DNA of 64,000 nucleotides from Streptomyces hilarionis (GTDB lineage: Bacteria > Actinomycetota > Actinomycetes > Streptomycetales > Streptomycetaceae): the NCBI RefSeq assembly GCF_024539675.1, contig NZ_JAHHIT010000009.1:42214-106213 (forward strand), given 5' to 3'. Every line of letters starts with the position of its first letter. Positions within the stretch are counted from its first letter, which is position 1. Positions 1 to 8,392 of the stretch are shown in pieces. A program made the position numbers and the translations under genes. Below the pieces are notes generated by a model. That model had not been told where the DNA came from. It worked only from the letters and a program-made list of their open reading frames with translations, and did not search any database.

Positions 1-318
<318 letters not shown>

Positions 319-406
319 CAGTTGCTCGCGTCCACTGTGTTGGTTCTGAAACCACGAACAGCCCCATGCCATGGTCACGGTATGGTGCGGCTGACAGTTT
401 CATAGT

Positions 407-525
407 GTTTCGGTGGTCATAGCGTGAGGGAAACGCCCGGTTACATTCCGAACCCGGAAGCTAAGCCTTACAGCGCCGATGGTACTGCAGGGGGGACCCT
501 GTGGGAGAGTAGGACACCGCCGAAC
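407..525 (+). rRNA. 5S ribosomal RNA
   Basis: A complete 119-base 5S gene. It begins GTTTCGGTGGTCATAGCG and ends CACCGCCGAAC, and the two ends pair as helix I (GGTGG/CACCGCC region). The internal loop B sequence CCGAACCCGGAAGCTAAG is intact. It follows the 23S gene in the usual 16S-23S-5S order and is closed by a strong terminator. Confidence 0.96.
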
Positions 526-540
526 AAATTTTATGGGAAA

Positions 541-567
541 CCCCCGCACCGTTGGTGCGGGGGTTTT
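541..567 (+). terminator. rRNA operon terminator
   Basis: A perfect 9-bp stem (CCCCCGCAC / GTGCGGGGG) with a five-base loop is followed at once by TTTT. It sits 15 bases after the 5S gene, so it is the intrinsic terminator of the rRNA operon. Confidence 0.9.
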
Positions 568-639
568 CTGCGTTTCCGGGATCAGTATGCGGGGGCCGGT
601 GTTCCGGGGCGGTATTCCGGGGTCGCTTAGGGTTCAGGC

Positions 640-1284
640 ATGCGCTACGACTTGGTGATCTTCGACAACGACGGCGTCCTCGTGGACAGCGAGCCGATCT
701 CCAACAGGCATCTGGCGGCCTATCTGACGGAGCTGGGGCATCCGACGTCCTACGAGGAGTCCATCCGGGACTACATGGGGTCCGCGATGCACCGCATCCA
801 CGAACTCGTCGAGGAACGCACGGGCAGGCGGCTGCCGGCGGACTTCGACGACACCTTCCACCGGCGGGTGTTCGTGGCCTTCGAGCGCGAGCTGGAGCCC
901 GTGTCCGGGGCCGAGGACGTCCTCGCCAAGCTCGCCGCGGACGGTGTGCCGTACTGCGTGGCCTCGTCGGGGAGCCATGAGCGCATCCGGGTGGGGCACC
1001 GGAAGACCGGTCTGGACCGCTGGTTCTCCGAGGACCGCGTCTTCAGCTCGCAGGACGTGGGGAAGGGCAAGCCGGCCCCCGACCTGTTCCTGTACGCGGC
1101 TGAGCGGATGGGCACCCGGCCGGAGCGCTGCGTGGTCGTCGAGGACAGTCCGCTGGGCGTGCAGGCGGCCGTGGCGGCGGGGATGGACGTGTACGGGTTC
1201 ACCGCGATGACTCCCGCCGCGAAGCTCGCGGGAGCCACCCGACTCTTCCCGGAACTGGGGCAGTTGCCCGACCTGCTGGTCTGA
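640..1284 (+). CDS. HAD-superfamily phosphatase, beta-phosphoglucomutase-like
   Basis: A 214-residue cytosolic hydrolase that probably dephosphorylates a small phosphorylated metabolite; the substrate cannot be read from sequence. All four HAD motifs are present: nucleophile and acid/base Asp9 and Asp11 in FDNDGVLVDSE, Ser109/Ser110 in motif II, Lys144 in GKGKPAPD, and Glu168-Asp169 in the metal-binding VVVEDSPLG. A helical cap lies between residues 20 and 90, as in subfamily I. The length is typical. It begins 73 bases after the rRNA operon terminator and looks monocistronic. No strong ribosome binding site is visible, but the ATG gives motif I at its usual position. Confidence 0.88.
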   Translation: MRYDLVIFDNDGVLVDSEPISNRHLAAYLTELGHPTSYEESIRDYMGSAMHRIHELVEERTGRRLPADFDDTFHRRVFVAFERELEPVSGAEDVLAKLAADGVPYCVASSGSHERIRVGHRKTGLDRWFSEDRVFSSQDVGKGKPAPDLFLYAAERMGTRPERCVVVEDSPLGVQAAVAAGMDVYGFTAMTPAAKLAGATRLFPELGQLPDLLV

Positions 1285-1304
1285 CGGCGGGGACGTCCGC
1301 GGCC

Positions 1305-1316
1305 TGACAATTGTCA
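1305..1316. promoter_or_regulatory. 12-bp perfect palindrome, possible operator
   Basis: TGACAATTGTCA is a perfect 12-bp palindrome 60 bases upstream of the next start codon and just after the HAD gene. Its right half could double as a -35 element (TTGTCA). It looks like a repressor half-site pair of the TetR or MarR kind, but no such regulator gene is adjacent. Function unproven. Confidence 0.4.
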
Positions 1317-1376
1317 TGCCGGGTACTGGACGATCGTTTCTACTGGGGGACCCCTCCTGGCGGCGAAGCTGAGGGC

Positions 1377-2087
1377 ATGACGACGAACCAGCACAAGAAG
1401 CAGAACGCCTTCGCCCCGCTCATCGTGGACGTGGCGGTGCCGCTCGGGTCGTACTACCTCTTCAAGGGTGCGTTCGGGATGAGCACGTTCGCCGCACTCG
1501 CCTGGAGCAGCGTGGTGCCGGCCGGGCGCACCCTGTGGAGCGCGGTGAGGGAGCGGGCGGTCAACGGTCTCGCCGGGCTCATCCTCGTCGTCAACGTCGT
1601 GGGTCTGGTGCTGAGCTTCGTCTCCGGCGACCCGCGGCTGATGCTCGCCAAGGACAGCGGGGTCAGCAGCACGGTCGGGATCGGGATCCTCGTCTCCGTG
1701 GCGCTCGGGCGGCCGATGATGACCGCCGGGCTCAAGCCGTTCCTGGTGAAGGGCGACGCGGTCCGCGAGGCGGCCTGGGCGCGGCTGGAGAGCGGGGCGG
1801 CGGTCGCGTCGGCGGACTTCCGCAGGCGTGAGCGGGCCTTCTCGCTGGTGTGGGGTGCGGTGCTGCTGGCGGAGTGCGTGGTGCGGATCGTCGGCGCGTA
1901 CACGGTGCCGGTGGACACCATGGTGTGGCTGGGGTCCGTGGTCATGGTGGTGGCGATCGGACTGGGCATCGTGGTCGGCGGCGCGCTGGGCGCCGGGCCG
2001 ATGGAGGCGATGGTCTCCGACGAGGCCGGGAAGGGGCAGCCGGCGGAGGCCGGGTCCGAGGTGCTGGAGGTCGCCCTCGCGCGGTGA
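1377..2087 (+). CDS. VC0807-like integral membrane protein
   Basis: A 236-residue polytopic membrane protein resembling the uncharacterised VC0807 family. Hydrophobic segments lie at about residues 15-30, 35-55, 65-83, 95-112, 150-170 and 178-205, and a charged Glu/Gly-rich tail faces the cytosol. The ATG at 1377 (MTTNQHKKQ) is preferred over an upstream in-frame TTG at 1311, because that codon lies inside the palindrome and would add a non-conserved, non-membrane leader of 22 residues. No function is established for the family. It stands between a phosphatase and a transporter with no clear operon partner. Confidence 0.75.
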   Translation: MTTNQHKKQNAFAPLIVDVAVPLGSYYLFKGAFGMSTFAALAWSSVVPAGRTLWSAVRERAVNGLAGLILVVNVVGLVLSFVSGDPRLMLAKDSGVSSTVGIGILVSVALGRPMMTAGLKPFLVKGDAVREAAWARLESGAAVASADFRRRERAFSLVWGAVLLAECVVRIVGAYTVPVDTMVWLGSVVMVVAIGLGIVVGGALGAGPMEAMVSDEAGKGQPAEAGSEVLEVALAR

Positions 2088-2162
2088 CGTCCTCGAAGCT
2101 GAGGAGAACTCATCTTTGGCTGGATCTACCCACGAGTACGCCGGGGCCCTACGCTCGCCGCC

Positions 2163-3197
2163 ATGACAGATGTGCTGCGGCGCGGCAGGGCCTCGCTGGC
2201 GTTCAGCTTCTTCGCGCAGGGGGCCGCGTTCGCGCTGCTGGTGACCCGGATCCCGGCCATCCAGGACCGGTACGGCGTCTCGGACGCGCTGCTGCCCGTC
2301 TTCCTCGCGGCCGTGCCCGTGCTGGCCGGGGTGGGCAGTGTGACGACCGAGCAGCTGGTGAAGCGGATACCGCCCAGCGTGCTGTTGCGCTGGTCCCAGC
2401 CGGTGGTGCTGCTGGCCCTGGTGGGGGTGGGCGCGGGGCACGGGATGGCGGGGCTGGGGACGGCGCTCGCGGTGTTCGGGCTCGCGGTGGGTGCGCTGGA
2501 CGCCTCGATGAACATGCTCGGGGTGAGTCTGCAACGGACGTACGGGCGCAGCATCATGCTGGGGTTCCACGCCGTGTACAGCCTGGGCGGCATCGTGGGG
2601 GCCTCGCTGGCGTGGGTGGGCGCGCACTGGCATCTGGCGCTGTGGGTGTCGTATCTGCCGGTGGTGGCGGTGTTGCTGCCGGCCGCTCTGGCGGGGAGCC
2701 GTTGGTACGTCGACGGGGACTCCCGCGCCGGGGCCGGGGCCGAGGTCGGGGCCGACGGGAGTGACGCAGAAGGGGAGTCGGCGGCGGGCGGCGGTTCGGC
2801 GGTCGTCTTCCGGCTGTTGCTGCCGCTGTGCCTGGTGATGACCTTCGCGTACATCGGGGACTCGACGGTCTCCAACTGGAGCGCGAAGTACTTGCAGGAC
2901 GTGCTGGGGAGTTCGGAGCAGCTGGCCACGGTCCCGTACAACGTCTACATGGTGACGACGCTGCTCGGGCGGGCCATCGGGGACTTCGGGGTGCGGCGGT
3001 TCGGTGCGGCGGCCGTGGTGCGGGTGGGGGCGCTGGGCGACGCGTGGAGCTACCGCGGGGCGATGGCGGTGCCGATGGTGTTGGTGCTGGTGACGTTGGT
3101 GTACGCCCGGTCGTTCGCTCCTCGGGCGGACCGATACGGTGGCGGGCATGAGCGGCCGCGCACAGCTGATGTGGGACGAGGCAGTAACGGGCTATGA
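2163..3197 (+). CDS. MFS transporter, apparently internally deleted
   Basis: A 344-residue Major Facilitator Superfamily protein, shorter than the usual 390-420 residues with 12 membrane helices. Eight N-terminal helices are readable, including the helix ending in GALDASMNMLG. After helix 8 (NVYMVTTLLGRAIGDFGVRR) the sequence passes in about 15 residues from the start of helix 9 (AAVVRVGA) to the segment LGDAWSYRGAM, which normally precedes helix 12. Roughly 70 codons (helices 9 to 11) seem to be missing in frame. GTGGGGGCG at the junction may have been the recombining repeat. A -10-like TACGCT ends 7 bases before the ATG, suggesting a leaderless transcript. The 3' end overlaps the next gene by 50 bases. 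Substrate unknown; transport may be lost. Confidence 0.7.
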   Translation: MTDVLRRGRASLAFSFFAQGAAFALLVTRIPAIQDRYGVSDALLPVFLAAVPVLAGVGSVTTEQLVKRIPPSVLLRWSQPVVLLALVGVGAGHGMAGLGTALAVFGLAVGALDASMNMLGVSLQRTYGRSIMLGFHAVYSLGGIVGASLAWVGAHWHLALWVSYLPVVAVLLPAALAGSRWYVDGDSRAGAGAEVGADGSDAEGESAAGGGSAVVFRLLLPLCLVMTFAYIGDSTVSNWSAKYLQDVLGSSEQLATVPYNVYMVTTLLGRAIGDFGVRRFGAAAVVRVGALGDAWSYRGAMAVPMVLVLVTLVYARSFAPRADRYGGGHERPRTADVGRGSNGL

Positions 3198-4320
3198 CTT
3201 CGGGCCCGGGCATCCGATGGATCCGGTCCGGCTGGATCTGACCCGGAGGCTGGTGGGGGCCCTGGGGCTCGACCTGGCGCTGGACGTCGTCGCGGCGAAG
3301 CCGGCCGGGGAGTCGACGCTGCGGCTCGTGCACCGGGAGGACTACGTGGACGCCGTGAAGGCGGCGTCGGCGGATCCCGGGGCGGCCGACCAGGCGTACG
3401 GGCTCGGGACGATGGACGATCCGGCGTTCGCCGGGATGCACGAGGTGTCGGCGCTGATCGCCGGGCTGTCCGTGGGGGCCGCCGAGGCGGTGTGGCGGGG
3501 GGACGCGCTGCACGCGGTGAACTTCTCGGGCGGGCTGCATCACGCGATGCCGGGCGGTGCGTCGGGGTTCTGCGTGTACAACGACGCGTCGTTGGCGATC
3601 GCCCGGTTGCTGGAGCTGGGGGCGGAGCGGGTCGCGTACGTGGATGTGGACGTGCATCACGGGGACGGGGTGCAGGCGGCGTTCTGGGACGATCCGCGGG
3701 TGCTGACGGTCTCGTTGCACGAGCATCCCCGGACGTTGTTCCCGCAGACGGGCTGGCCGGAGGAGACCGGTGGGGACGCGGCGCAGGGTTCGGCGGTGAA
3801 CGTGGCGCTGCCGGCGGGGACCGGGGACGCGGGGTGGCTGCGGGCGTTCCACGCGGTGGTGCCGGAGCTGATCGCCGACTTCCGGCCGGATGTGCTGGTG
3901 ACGCAGCACGGGGCCGACACGCACTTCGAGGATCCGCTGGCCCATCTCGCGGTGTCCCTCGACGCGCAGCGGGCCGTCCAGGTGGCGTGCCACGAGCTGG
4001 CGCACGCGTACGCCGGGGGGAGGTGGGTCGCGCTGGGCGGTGGCGGCTACGCCGTGGTCGACGTGGTGCCGCGGTCCTGGGCGCATCTGGTGGCGGTGGC
4101 GGCCGGGACGCCGGTCGCGCCGGAGACGGTGATCCCGGAGGGCTGGCGGCAGGAGGTCTTCGCCCGCACGCGGCAGTTGGGGCCCCTGCGGATGACGGAC
4201 GGGCGGTGGCCCGTGGGGTGGGCCGAGTGGGAGGCCGGGTACGACCCCGCCGACCGGCTGGACCAGGCCGTGCTCGCCACCCGGCGGGCGGTGTTCCCGC
4301 TGCGCGGGCTGCTGGCGTAG
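3148..4320 (+). CDS. acuC: AcuC-type protein deacetylase (histone deacetylase fold)
   Basis: A 390-residue zinc-dependent deacetylase of the class I HDAC/AcuC family. In other bacteria AcuC removes acetyl groups from acetyl-CoA synthetase, but that target is inferred here. The catalytic histidine pair is His131-His132 (GGLHHAMPG). The zinc ligands are Asp168 and His170 (DVDVHHGDG) and Asp257 (QHGADTHFEDP). The transition-state tyrosine is Tyr301 in GGGGY. The ATG at 3148 is chosen because TACGGT ends 7 bases upstream and would give a leaderless mRNA; a GTG at 3139 is the alternative. It overlaps the preceding MFS gene. Confidence 0.9.
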   Translation: MSGRAQLMWDEAVTGYDFGPGHPMDPVRLDLTRRLVGALGLDLALDVVAAKPAGESTLRLVHREDYVDAVKAASADPGAADQAYGLGTMDDPAFAGMHEVSALIAGLSVGAAEAVWRGDALHAVNFSGGLHHAMPGGASGFCVYNDASLAIARLLELGAERVAYVDVDVHHGDGVQAAFWDDPRVLTVSLHEHPRTLFPQTGWPEETGGDAAQGSAVNVALPAGTGDAGWLRAFHAVVPELIADFRPDVLVTQHGADTHFEDPLAHLAVSLDAQRAVQVACHELAHAYAGGRWVALGGGGYAVVDVVPRSWAHLVAVAAGTPVAPETVIPEGWRQEVFARTRQLGPLRMTDGRWPVGWAEWEAGYDPADRLDQAVLATRRAVFPLRGLLA

Positions 4321-4421
4321 GGGCGAAGAGCGGGGGCGGTGGGCCGGAGGCTTACGCCGACCGTGCGGTGTCGGCCCCGTTTGCGCCCCGGGCGTGCTCC
4401 CTGTCCGTCAGCATCGCTCCC

Positions 4422-5237
4422 GTGTCGAGTACGGCGGACCTTCGGGCGCATCTGCTTGCTGCGGGGCTGGCCGGGGTGGTGGCCACCACCCGGGAGGAGA
4501 GCCTGCGCAGCTACCGGCTCTTCGCCGCCCGGGATCCCCGGGTGCTGCTCGGGCTGGATCCCGAACGGCGGTGGGGGCAGCGGGAGCTGATCGCGCTGAT
4601 GGCGGACAAGTGCGGGGTTTCGGCCGATCCGGGGTGCGTCTCCGGGCATGATGTGATCGATCCCGAACGGACGCTGGCCGCGCTGGACGCCTTCGCGGAT
4701 CGGCTCGCTTCGGTGGCCCAGCGTGGTTCCCGGGTACTCCTCGGCACCGGGCATCCGCACCGGCTGCTGGGTTTCTACGCCGCTCTGGCGGACGCCTTGT
4801 CGACGGCGGGATGTGATGTCCTCAGCCCGGCGCAGGGTCACTGTGTCGACATAACGACCCGGTTCGGTCTACGCACCCACCGCCTCGGGTACGTACGGGG
4901 CGTCGCCGTCGTCCGGGAGGCCGGCGTCGAACGCGCCGGTTGTGCGACCGGTGTGCACAGCCATTCCCCGCTGCCGGTTCGGGCGGCTCTCGCGGCGGCG
5001 GCGGCGGACGGCGGACGGCTCCCCGCGCTGGTGATCGGTGACCACGGGTGGGTCTGCGGGGCAGGTCAGCTGGGGTTCGAGGCCATCGGCCTGGCGGACA
5101 CCGACGACCCCGCGCCGTTCGTCGGGGAGGCCGAGGGGACCGTCTCCGTGGTCGTTCCACTTGACGACGCCGTACGTCCCGCTTACTACGAGCCACTGAC
5201 CCGCTACGTACTCAATCGAGCGTGTCTGTCCGAGTAG
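4422..5237 (+). CDS. Conserved hypothetical protein, possible phosphatase
   Basis: A protein of about 271 residues, conserved in my recollection of Streptomyces chromosomes at this position and sometimes labelled phosphatase. I cannot confirm an active site. His-containing segments TGHPHRLLGF and CATGVHSHSPLP and the C-terminal VIGDHGWVCGAGQLG stand out and could bind a metal or phosphate. No signal peptide or membrane helix is seen. The start is uncertain: GTG 4422 and GTG 4368 are in frame, neither has a good ribosome binding site, and 4422 places the first helix (TADLRAHLLAAGLAG) near the N-terminus. It follows acuC by about 100 bases. Confidence 0.65.
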   Translation: MSSTADLRAHLLAAGLAGVVATTREESLRSYRLFAARDPRVLLGLDPERRWGQRELIALMADKCGVSADPGCVSGHDVIDPERTLAALDAFADRLASVAQRGSRVLLGTGHPHRLLGFYAALADALSTAGCDVLSPAQGHCVDITTRFGLRTHRLGYVRGVAVVREAGVERAGCATGVHSHSPLPVRAALAAAAADGGRLPALVIGDHGWVCGAGQLGFEAIGLADTDDPAPFVGEAEGTVSVVVPLDDAVRPAYYEPLTRYVLNRACLSE

Positions 5238-5371
5238 GCCGCTGATGGGTGCACCTCTTCCCCACTCGCATCACCCGCCCCTACATTGGGGAGTGAGCAC
5301 GCAGCGACGAAGAGTCACCGGAAGGGGAAGCCGGTGGCCGTCGAGTCGAGTGCGGAAGGTTCAGGTGTGTC

Positions 5372-5584
5372 ATGGCTGCAGCTGGCGAGAGGCCTCTGAA
5401 CGAGGTTCAGTTCCTTACCGTGGCGGAAGTCGCCTCGGTGATGCGAGTGTCGAAGATGACCGTGTACCGGCTGGTGCACAGCGGTCATCTGCCCGCTATC
5501 CGGGTGGGGCGGTCCTTCCGCGTCCCCGAGCAAGCGGTTCACGAGTACCTCCGCGAGAGCTATGTGGGGGTGGAAACCGCCTGA
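5372..5584 (+). CDS. BldC-like small helix-turn-helix DNA-binding protein
   Basis: A 70-residue protein that is almost entirely one MerR/excisionase-type winged helix-turn-helix. The core LTVAEVASVMRVSKMTVYRL (residues 15-34) is the recognition unit, followed by the wing GHLPAIRVGRSFRVPEQAV. BldC and its paralogues have this architecture and bind direct repeats cooperatively, so a transcriptional role is likely; the targets are unknown. It is not BldC itself judging by the sequence I remember. A TTCCCC/TACATT pair at 5258-5287 is a possible promoter, giving a leader of about 80 bases. A strong terminator follows, so it is monocistronic. Confidence 0.85.
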   Translation: MAAAGERPLNEVQFLTVAEVASVMRVSKMTVYRLVHSGHLPAIRVGRSFRVPEQAVHEYLRESYVGVETA

Positions 5585-5617
5585 CGGCCGGGCCTGTCCG
5601 CAGGACGGGCAGCAGGG

Positions 5618-5656
5618 CGGAGGGGTCCGGCCGCAGGGCCGTCCCGGACCCCTCCG
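5618..5656 (+). terminator. Intrinsic terminator after the BldC-like gene
   Basis: A perfect 13-bp inverted repeat (CGGAGGGGTCCGG, 5618-5630, pairing with 5644-5656) encloses a 13-base loop. A smaller hairpin at 5592-5610 precedes it. There is no T-run, as is common in Streptomyces. Confidence 0.7.
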
Positions 5657-5665
5657 GAGCCTCGA

Positions 5666-5695
5666 TTACGACCTCAGCGCTCGGGCGGGTAGGCT
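5666..5695 (+). promoter_or_regulatory. Candidate promoter for the bS22 gene
   Basis: TTACGA (5666-5671) and TAGGCT (5690-5695) are spaced by 18 bases and lie about 70 bases before the bS22 start codon. TAGGCT fits the Streptomyces housekeeping -10 pattern TANNNT; the -35 is a weaker match. Confidence 0.5.
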
Positions 5696-5763
5696 AGCCC
5701 CTCGTAGGTCGTATGGGCCCATGGCGCCCAGCACCGAGTGATGAGAAGTGAGCGAGGGTAGTC

Positions 5764-5862
5764 GTGGGCTCTGTTATCAAGAAGCGGCGCAAGCGGATGG
5801 CCAAGAAGAAGCACCGCAAGCTGCTCAAGCGCACGCGCGTTCAGCGTCGCAACAAGAAGTAA
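5764..5862 (+). CDS. Small ribosomal subunit protein bS22 (AURKAIP1/COX24 domain)
   Basis: A 32-residue, extremely basic protein starting with GTG. About half its residues are Lys or Arg, and the core [20 protein letters not shown] is typical of the AURKAIP1/COX24 domain. Mycobacterial ribosome structures show this microprotein (bS22) on the 30S subunit, so a structural role in the small subunit is inferred here. It is easily missed because of its size. A GAGGG ribosome binding site lies about 8 bases upstream, and a strong terminator follows within 45 bases, so it is an independent gene. Confidence 0.92.
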   Translation: MGSVIKKRRKRMAKKKHRKLLKRTRVQRRNKK

Positions 5863-5904
5863 GCGAACGTACTTACTTCCTCGCGACGCGAGCCGCGTAG
5901 GCGT

Positions 5905-5944
5905 CGTGTGGCCCCCCACCGTGTTATCGGTGGGGGGCCACACG
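5905..5944 (+). terminator. Strong terminator after the bS22 gene
   Basis: A perfect 17-bp stem (5905-5921 with 5928-5944) carries the six-base loop TGTTAT. It is one of the most stable hairpins in the window and closes the bS22 transcript. Confidence 0.88.
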
Positions 5945-6150
5945 CATGTCCGGGCCGTGTGCGCCCGGCTGAACGCCGTGCGTATGCCTGGACGTGCGTC
6001 GTGGCCGGTCAGGTCGTACGACCGACGGTTCCCGTCACTTCGGGCATCGGCCGGTCACCACAGCGCAATATCGACCCGCTAAGTTGGCCCGCAGACGGGG
6101 AACGCGGCAGGGTAGCCAGGCGGTTCCAGGACGGAAGGAAGGCGCTGATC

Positions 6151-7230
6151 TTGGGAAAGGTCGTGCTCGTTACCGGAGTGGCCCGTCAACTCGGGGGGCG
6201 GTTCGTACGACGGATCCTGCGGGACCCCCAGGTCGACCGGGTCGTCGCCGTGGACGCCGTGCCCCCCGAGCACCATCTCGGCGGCGCCGAGTTCATCCAG
6301 GCCGACATCCGCCAGCCGACCATCGCGCGGGTGCTCGCGGAGACCGGCGCCGACACGGTCGTCCATCTGGACGTGACGGGCACCGCGCTGGGCGGCGGCA
6401 GCCGGACCACGGTCAAGGAGACCAACGTCATCGGCACCATGCAGCTGCTCGGCGCCTGCCAGAAGTCGCCGAACGTGAAGCGGCTGGTGGTCAAGTCCAG
6501 CACCAACGTCTACGGGTCCGCGCCGCGCGACCCGGCCGTGTTCACCGAGACCACGTCCGCCAAGTCGCTGCCCAGTGGGGGCTTCGCCAAGGACGCCGTG
6601 GAGGTGGAGGGCTATGTGCGCGGGTTCGCCCGGCGGCGGCCCGACGTCGCCGTGTGCGTGCTGCGGTTCGCCAACATCCTCGGGCCCACCGCCGAGACGC
6701 CGCTCGCCGCGTACTTCTCGCTGCCCGTGCTGCCCACGGTGTTCGGGTACGACCCCCGGCTCCAGTTCGTGCACGAGGACGACGTCATCGAGGTGCTGCG
6801 GATCGGCTCGCACGAGCCGGAGCGGGGCACGCTCAACAGCGGCACCTTCAACATCGCCGGGGACGGGGTGCTGCTGCTGTCGCAGTGCTCGCGCCGGCTC
6901 GGGCGGCCCACCGTGCCCCTGCTGCTGCCGGCCGTCACCTGGGCGGGCTCCCTGGTGCGTACGCTGGGCATGACGGACTTCTCGCCCGAGCAGATCCGGC
7001 TGCTCACCCACGGACGGGTCGTCTCGACGGTCCAGATGCGCGAGACGCTGGGGTTCCGGCCGCGCTACACCACGGCCGGGACGTTCGAGGACTTCGCGCG
7101 CAGCCAGGGGCCCGGGCTGCTGCCGCCCGAGGCCGTCGCCGGGGCCGTCGACCGGATCGCCGCGCTGGCGCCGGCGGGCGGCGATCCGCTCGCCGCCCCG
7201 GCCCACCCCCCGACGCCGAGCGCCAACTGA
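6151..7230 (+). CDS. NAD-dependent epimerase/dehydratase family protein
   Basis: A 359-residue extended short-chain dehydrogenase-like protein. The nucleotide-binding segment is VLVTGVARQLGGRFVRR at residues 4-20, a variant of TGxxGxxG, and STNVYGSA marks the central strand. It may act on a nucleotide-sugar or be a redox-linked regulator; the substrate is unknown. The start is TTG at 6151, preceded by GGAAGGAAGG about 10 bases upstream. TTG is rare, but it puts the Rossmann strand directly at the N-terminus and no nearer ATG or GTG fits. The next gene follows 14 bases downstream, so the two are probably co-transcribed. Confidence 0.85.
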   Translation: MGKVVLVTGVARQLGGRFVRRILRDPQVDRVVAVDAVPPEHHLGGAEFIQADIRQPTIARVLAETGADTVVHLDVTGTALGGGSRTTVKETNVIGTMQLLGACQKSPNVKRLVVKSSTNVYGSAPRDPAVFTETTSAKSLPSGGFAKDAVEVEGYVRGFARRRPDVAVCVLRFANILGPTAETPLAAYFSLPVLPTVFGYDPRLQFVHEDDVIEVLRIGSHEPERGTLNSGTFNIAGDGVLLLSQCSRRLGRPTVPLLLPAVTWAGSLVRTLGMTDFSPEQIRLLTHGRVVSTVQMRETLGFRPRYTTAGTFEDFARSQGPGLLPPEAVAGAVDRIAALAPAGGDPLAAPAHPPTPSAN

Positions 7231-7244
7231 GGAGCGCAGCAACG

Positions 7245-8312
7245 ATGGCGGACGCCAAGGTCATTCCGTTCGACGACGACCGGTCCCGGGGGAGCGCCGC
7301 GCCGCGGCCGTCCCGGCGCCGGGGCGCGGGGAGCCGGCGCAAGAAGCACGAGGCCGCGCCCGTCCGGGAGATCGGCGAGGTCGGAGAGGTCCAGCCCCTG
7401 CCCACCCGGGCGGCCGGGCAGGATGATGTTCCTGTGACGGGTGAGGGACAGGGGCACGAGGACGCGGGAGGCGGTGGCCTGGAGCGCCGGATCGCGGGCG
7501 GCCTGTCCTTCCTGCGCCGGCGCCTCACGGGCGACTACGAGGTCGACGACTTCGGCTACGACGAGGAGCTCACCGACCAGGTCCTGATGTCGCTGCTGCG
7601 GCCGGTGTACGAGAAGTACTTCCGGGTCGAGGTGAAGGGCGTCGAGAACATCCCGGCCGAGGGCGGGGCGCTGATCGTCGCCAACCACTCCGGGACGCTG
7701 CCGCTGGACGGGCTGATGATGCAGGTCGCCGTCCACGACCACCACCCCGCGGGCCGGCATCTGCGGCTGCTGGCCGCCGACCTGGTGTTCGTGCTGCCGG
7801 TGGTCAACGAGCTGGCCCGCAAGCTCGGTCACACCCTCGCCTGCGCCGAGGACGCGGAACGGCTGCTGGGCCAGGGCGAACTGGTCGGGGTGATGCCGGA
7901 GGGCTTCAAGGGCATCGGCAAGCCCTTCAGCGAGCGGTACAAGTTGCAGCGGTTCGGACGGGGCGGTTTCGTCTCGACGGCGCTGCGCCAGGGCGCTCCG
8001 ATCATCCCCTGCTCGATCGTGGGGGCGGAGGAGATCTACCCGATGATCGGCAACGCCAAGACGCTGGCGCGGGTGCTGGGCTTCCCGTACTTCCCGCTGA
8101 CGCCGACGTTCCCGTGGCTGGGCCCGCTGGGCGCGATCCCGCTGCCCACGAAGTGGACGATCCAGTTCGGCGAGCCGATCCCGACGGACGGCTTCCCTCC
8201 GGAGGCCGCCGAGGACCCGATGCTGATGTTCAACCTGACGGACCAGGTCAGGGAACAGATCCAGCACACGCTCTACAAGCTGCTGGTGCAGCGGCGGTCG
8301 GTGTTCTTCTAG
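7245..8312 (+). CDS. Lysophospholipid acyltransferase-family protein (PlsC-like)
   Basis: A 355-residue acyltransferase with a PlsC-type domain at about residues 125-345. The catalytic His is in NHSGTLPLD, a spaced variant of the HX4D box, and the acceptor-binding motif is MPEGFKGIG. The first 110 residues are a charged, low-complexity cytosolic extension (DDDRSRGSAAPRPSRRRGAG region). The likely role is acyl transfer to a glycerolipid or related acceptor at the inner membrane face. GGAG stands 11 bases before the ATG. It is downstream of the epimerase-like gene in one unit, closed by a strong bidirectional hairpin. Confidence 0.85.
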   Translation: MADAKVIPFDDDRSRGSAAPRPSRRRGAGSRRKKHEAAPVREIGEVGEVQPLPTRAAGQDDVPVTGEGQGHEDAGGGGLERRIAGGLSFLRRRLTGDYEVDDFGYDEELTDQVLMSLLRPVYEKYFRVEVKGVENIPAEGGALIVANHSGTLPLDGLMMQVAVHDHHPAGRHLRLLAADLVFVLPVVNELARKLGHTLACAEDAERLLGQGELVGVMPEGFKGIGKPFSERYKLQRFGRGGFVSTALRQGAPIIPCSIVGAEEIYPMIGNAKTLARVLGFPYFPLTPTFPWLGPLGAIPLPTKWTIQFGEPIPTDGFPPEAAEDPMLMFNLTDQVREQIQHTLYKLLVQRRSVFF

Positions 8313-8330
8313 GCGGCGGCGGTGCGACGC

Positions 8331-8375
8331 ACGGCGATGGGGCGCTCCTTCCGGGAAGGAGCGCCCCATCGCCGT
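8331..8375. terminator. Bidirectional terminator between acyltransferase and rsbN
   Basis: A perfect 20-bp inverted repeat (8331-8350 with 8356-8375) and a five-base loop sit between two convergent genes, 18 bases after the acyltransferase stop codon and 18 bases after the rsbN stop codon. Confidence 0.88.
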
Positions 8376-8392
8376 GACCGCCGTGCGGCTTG

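Noticed and set aside
1314..3149. 611-codon open frame on the minus strand
   Set aside because: It is antisense to two genes with clear protein motifs, is rich in His/Arg/Pro/Gln, and arises from the third-position GC bias.
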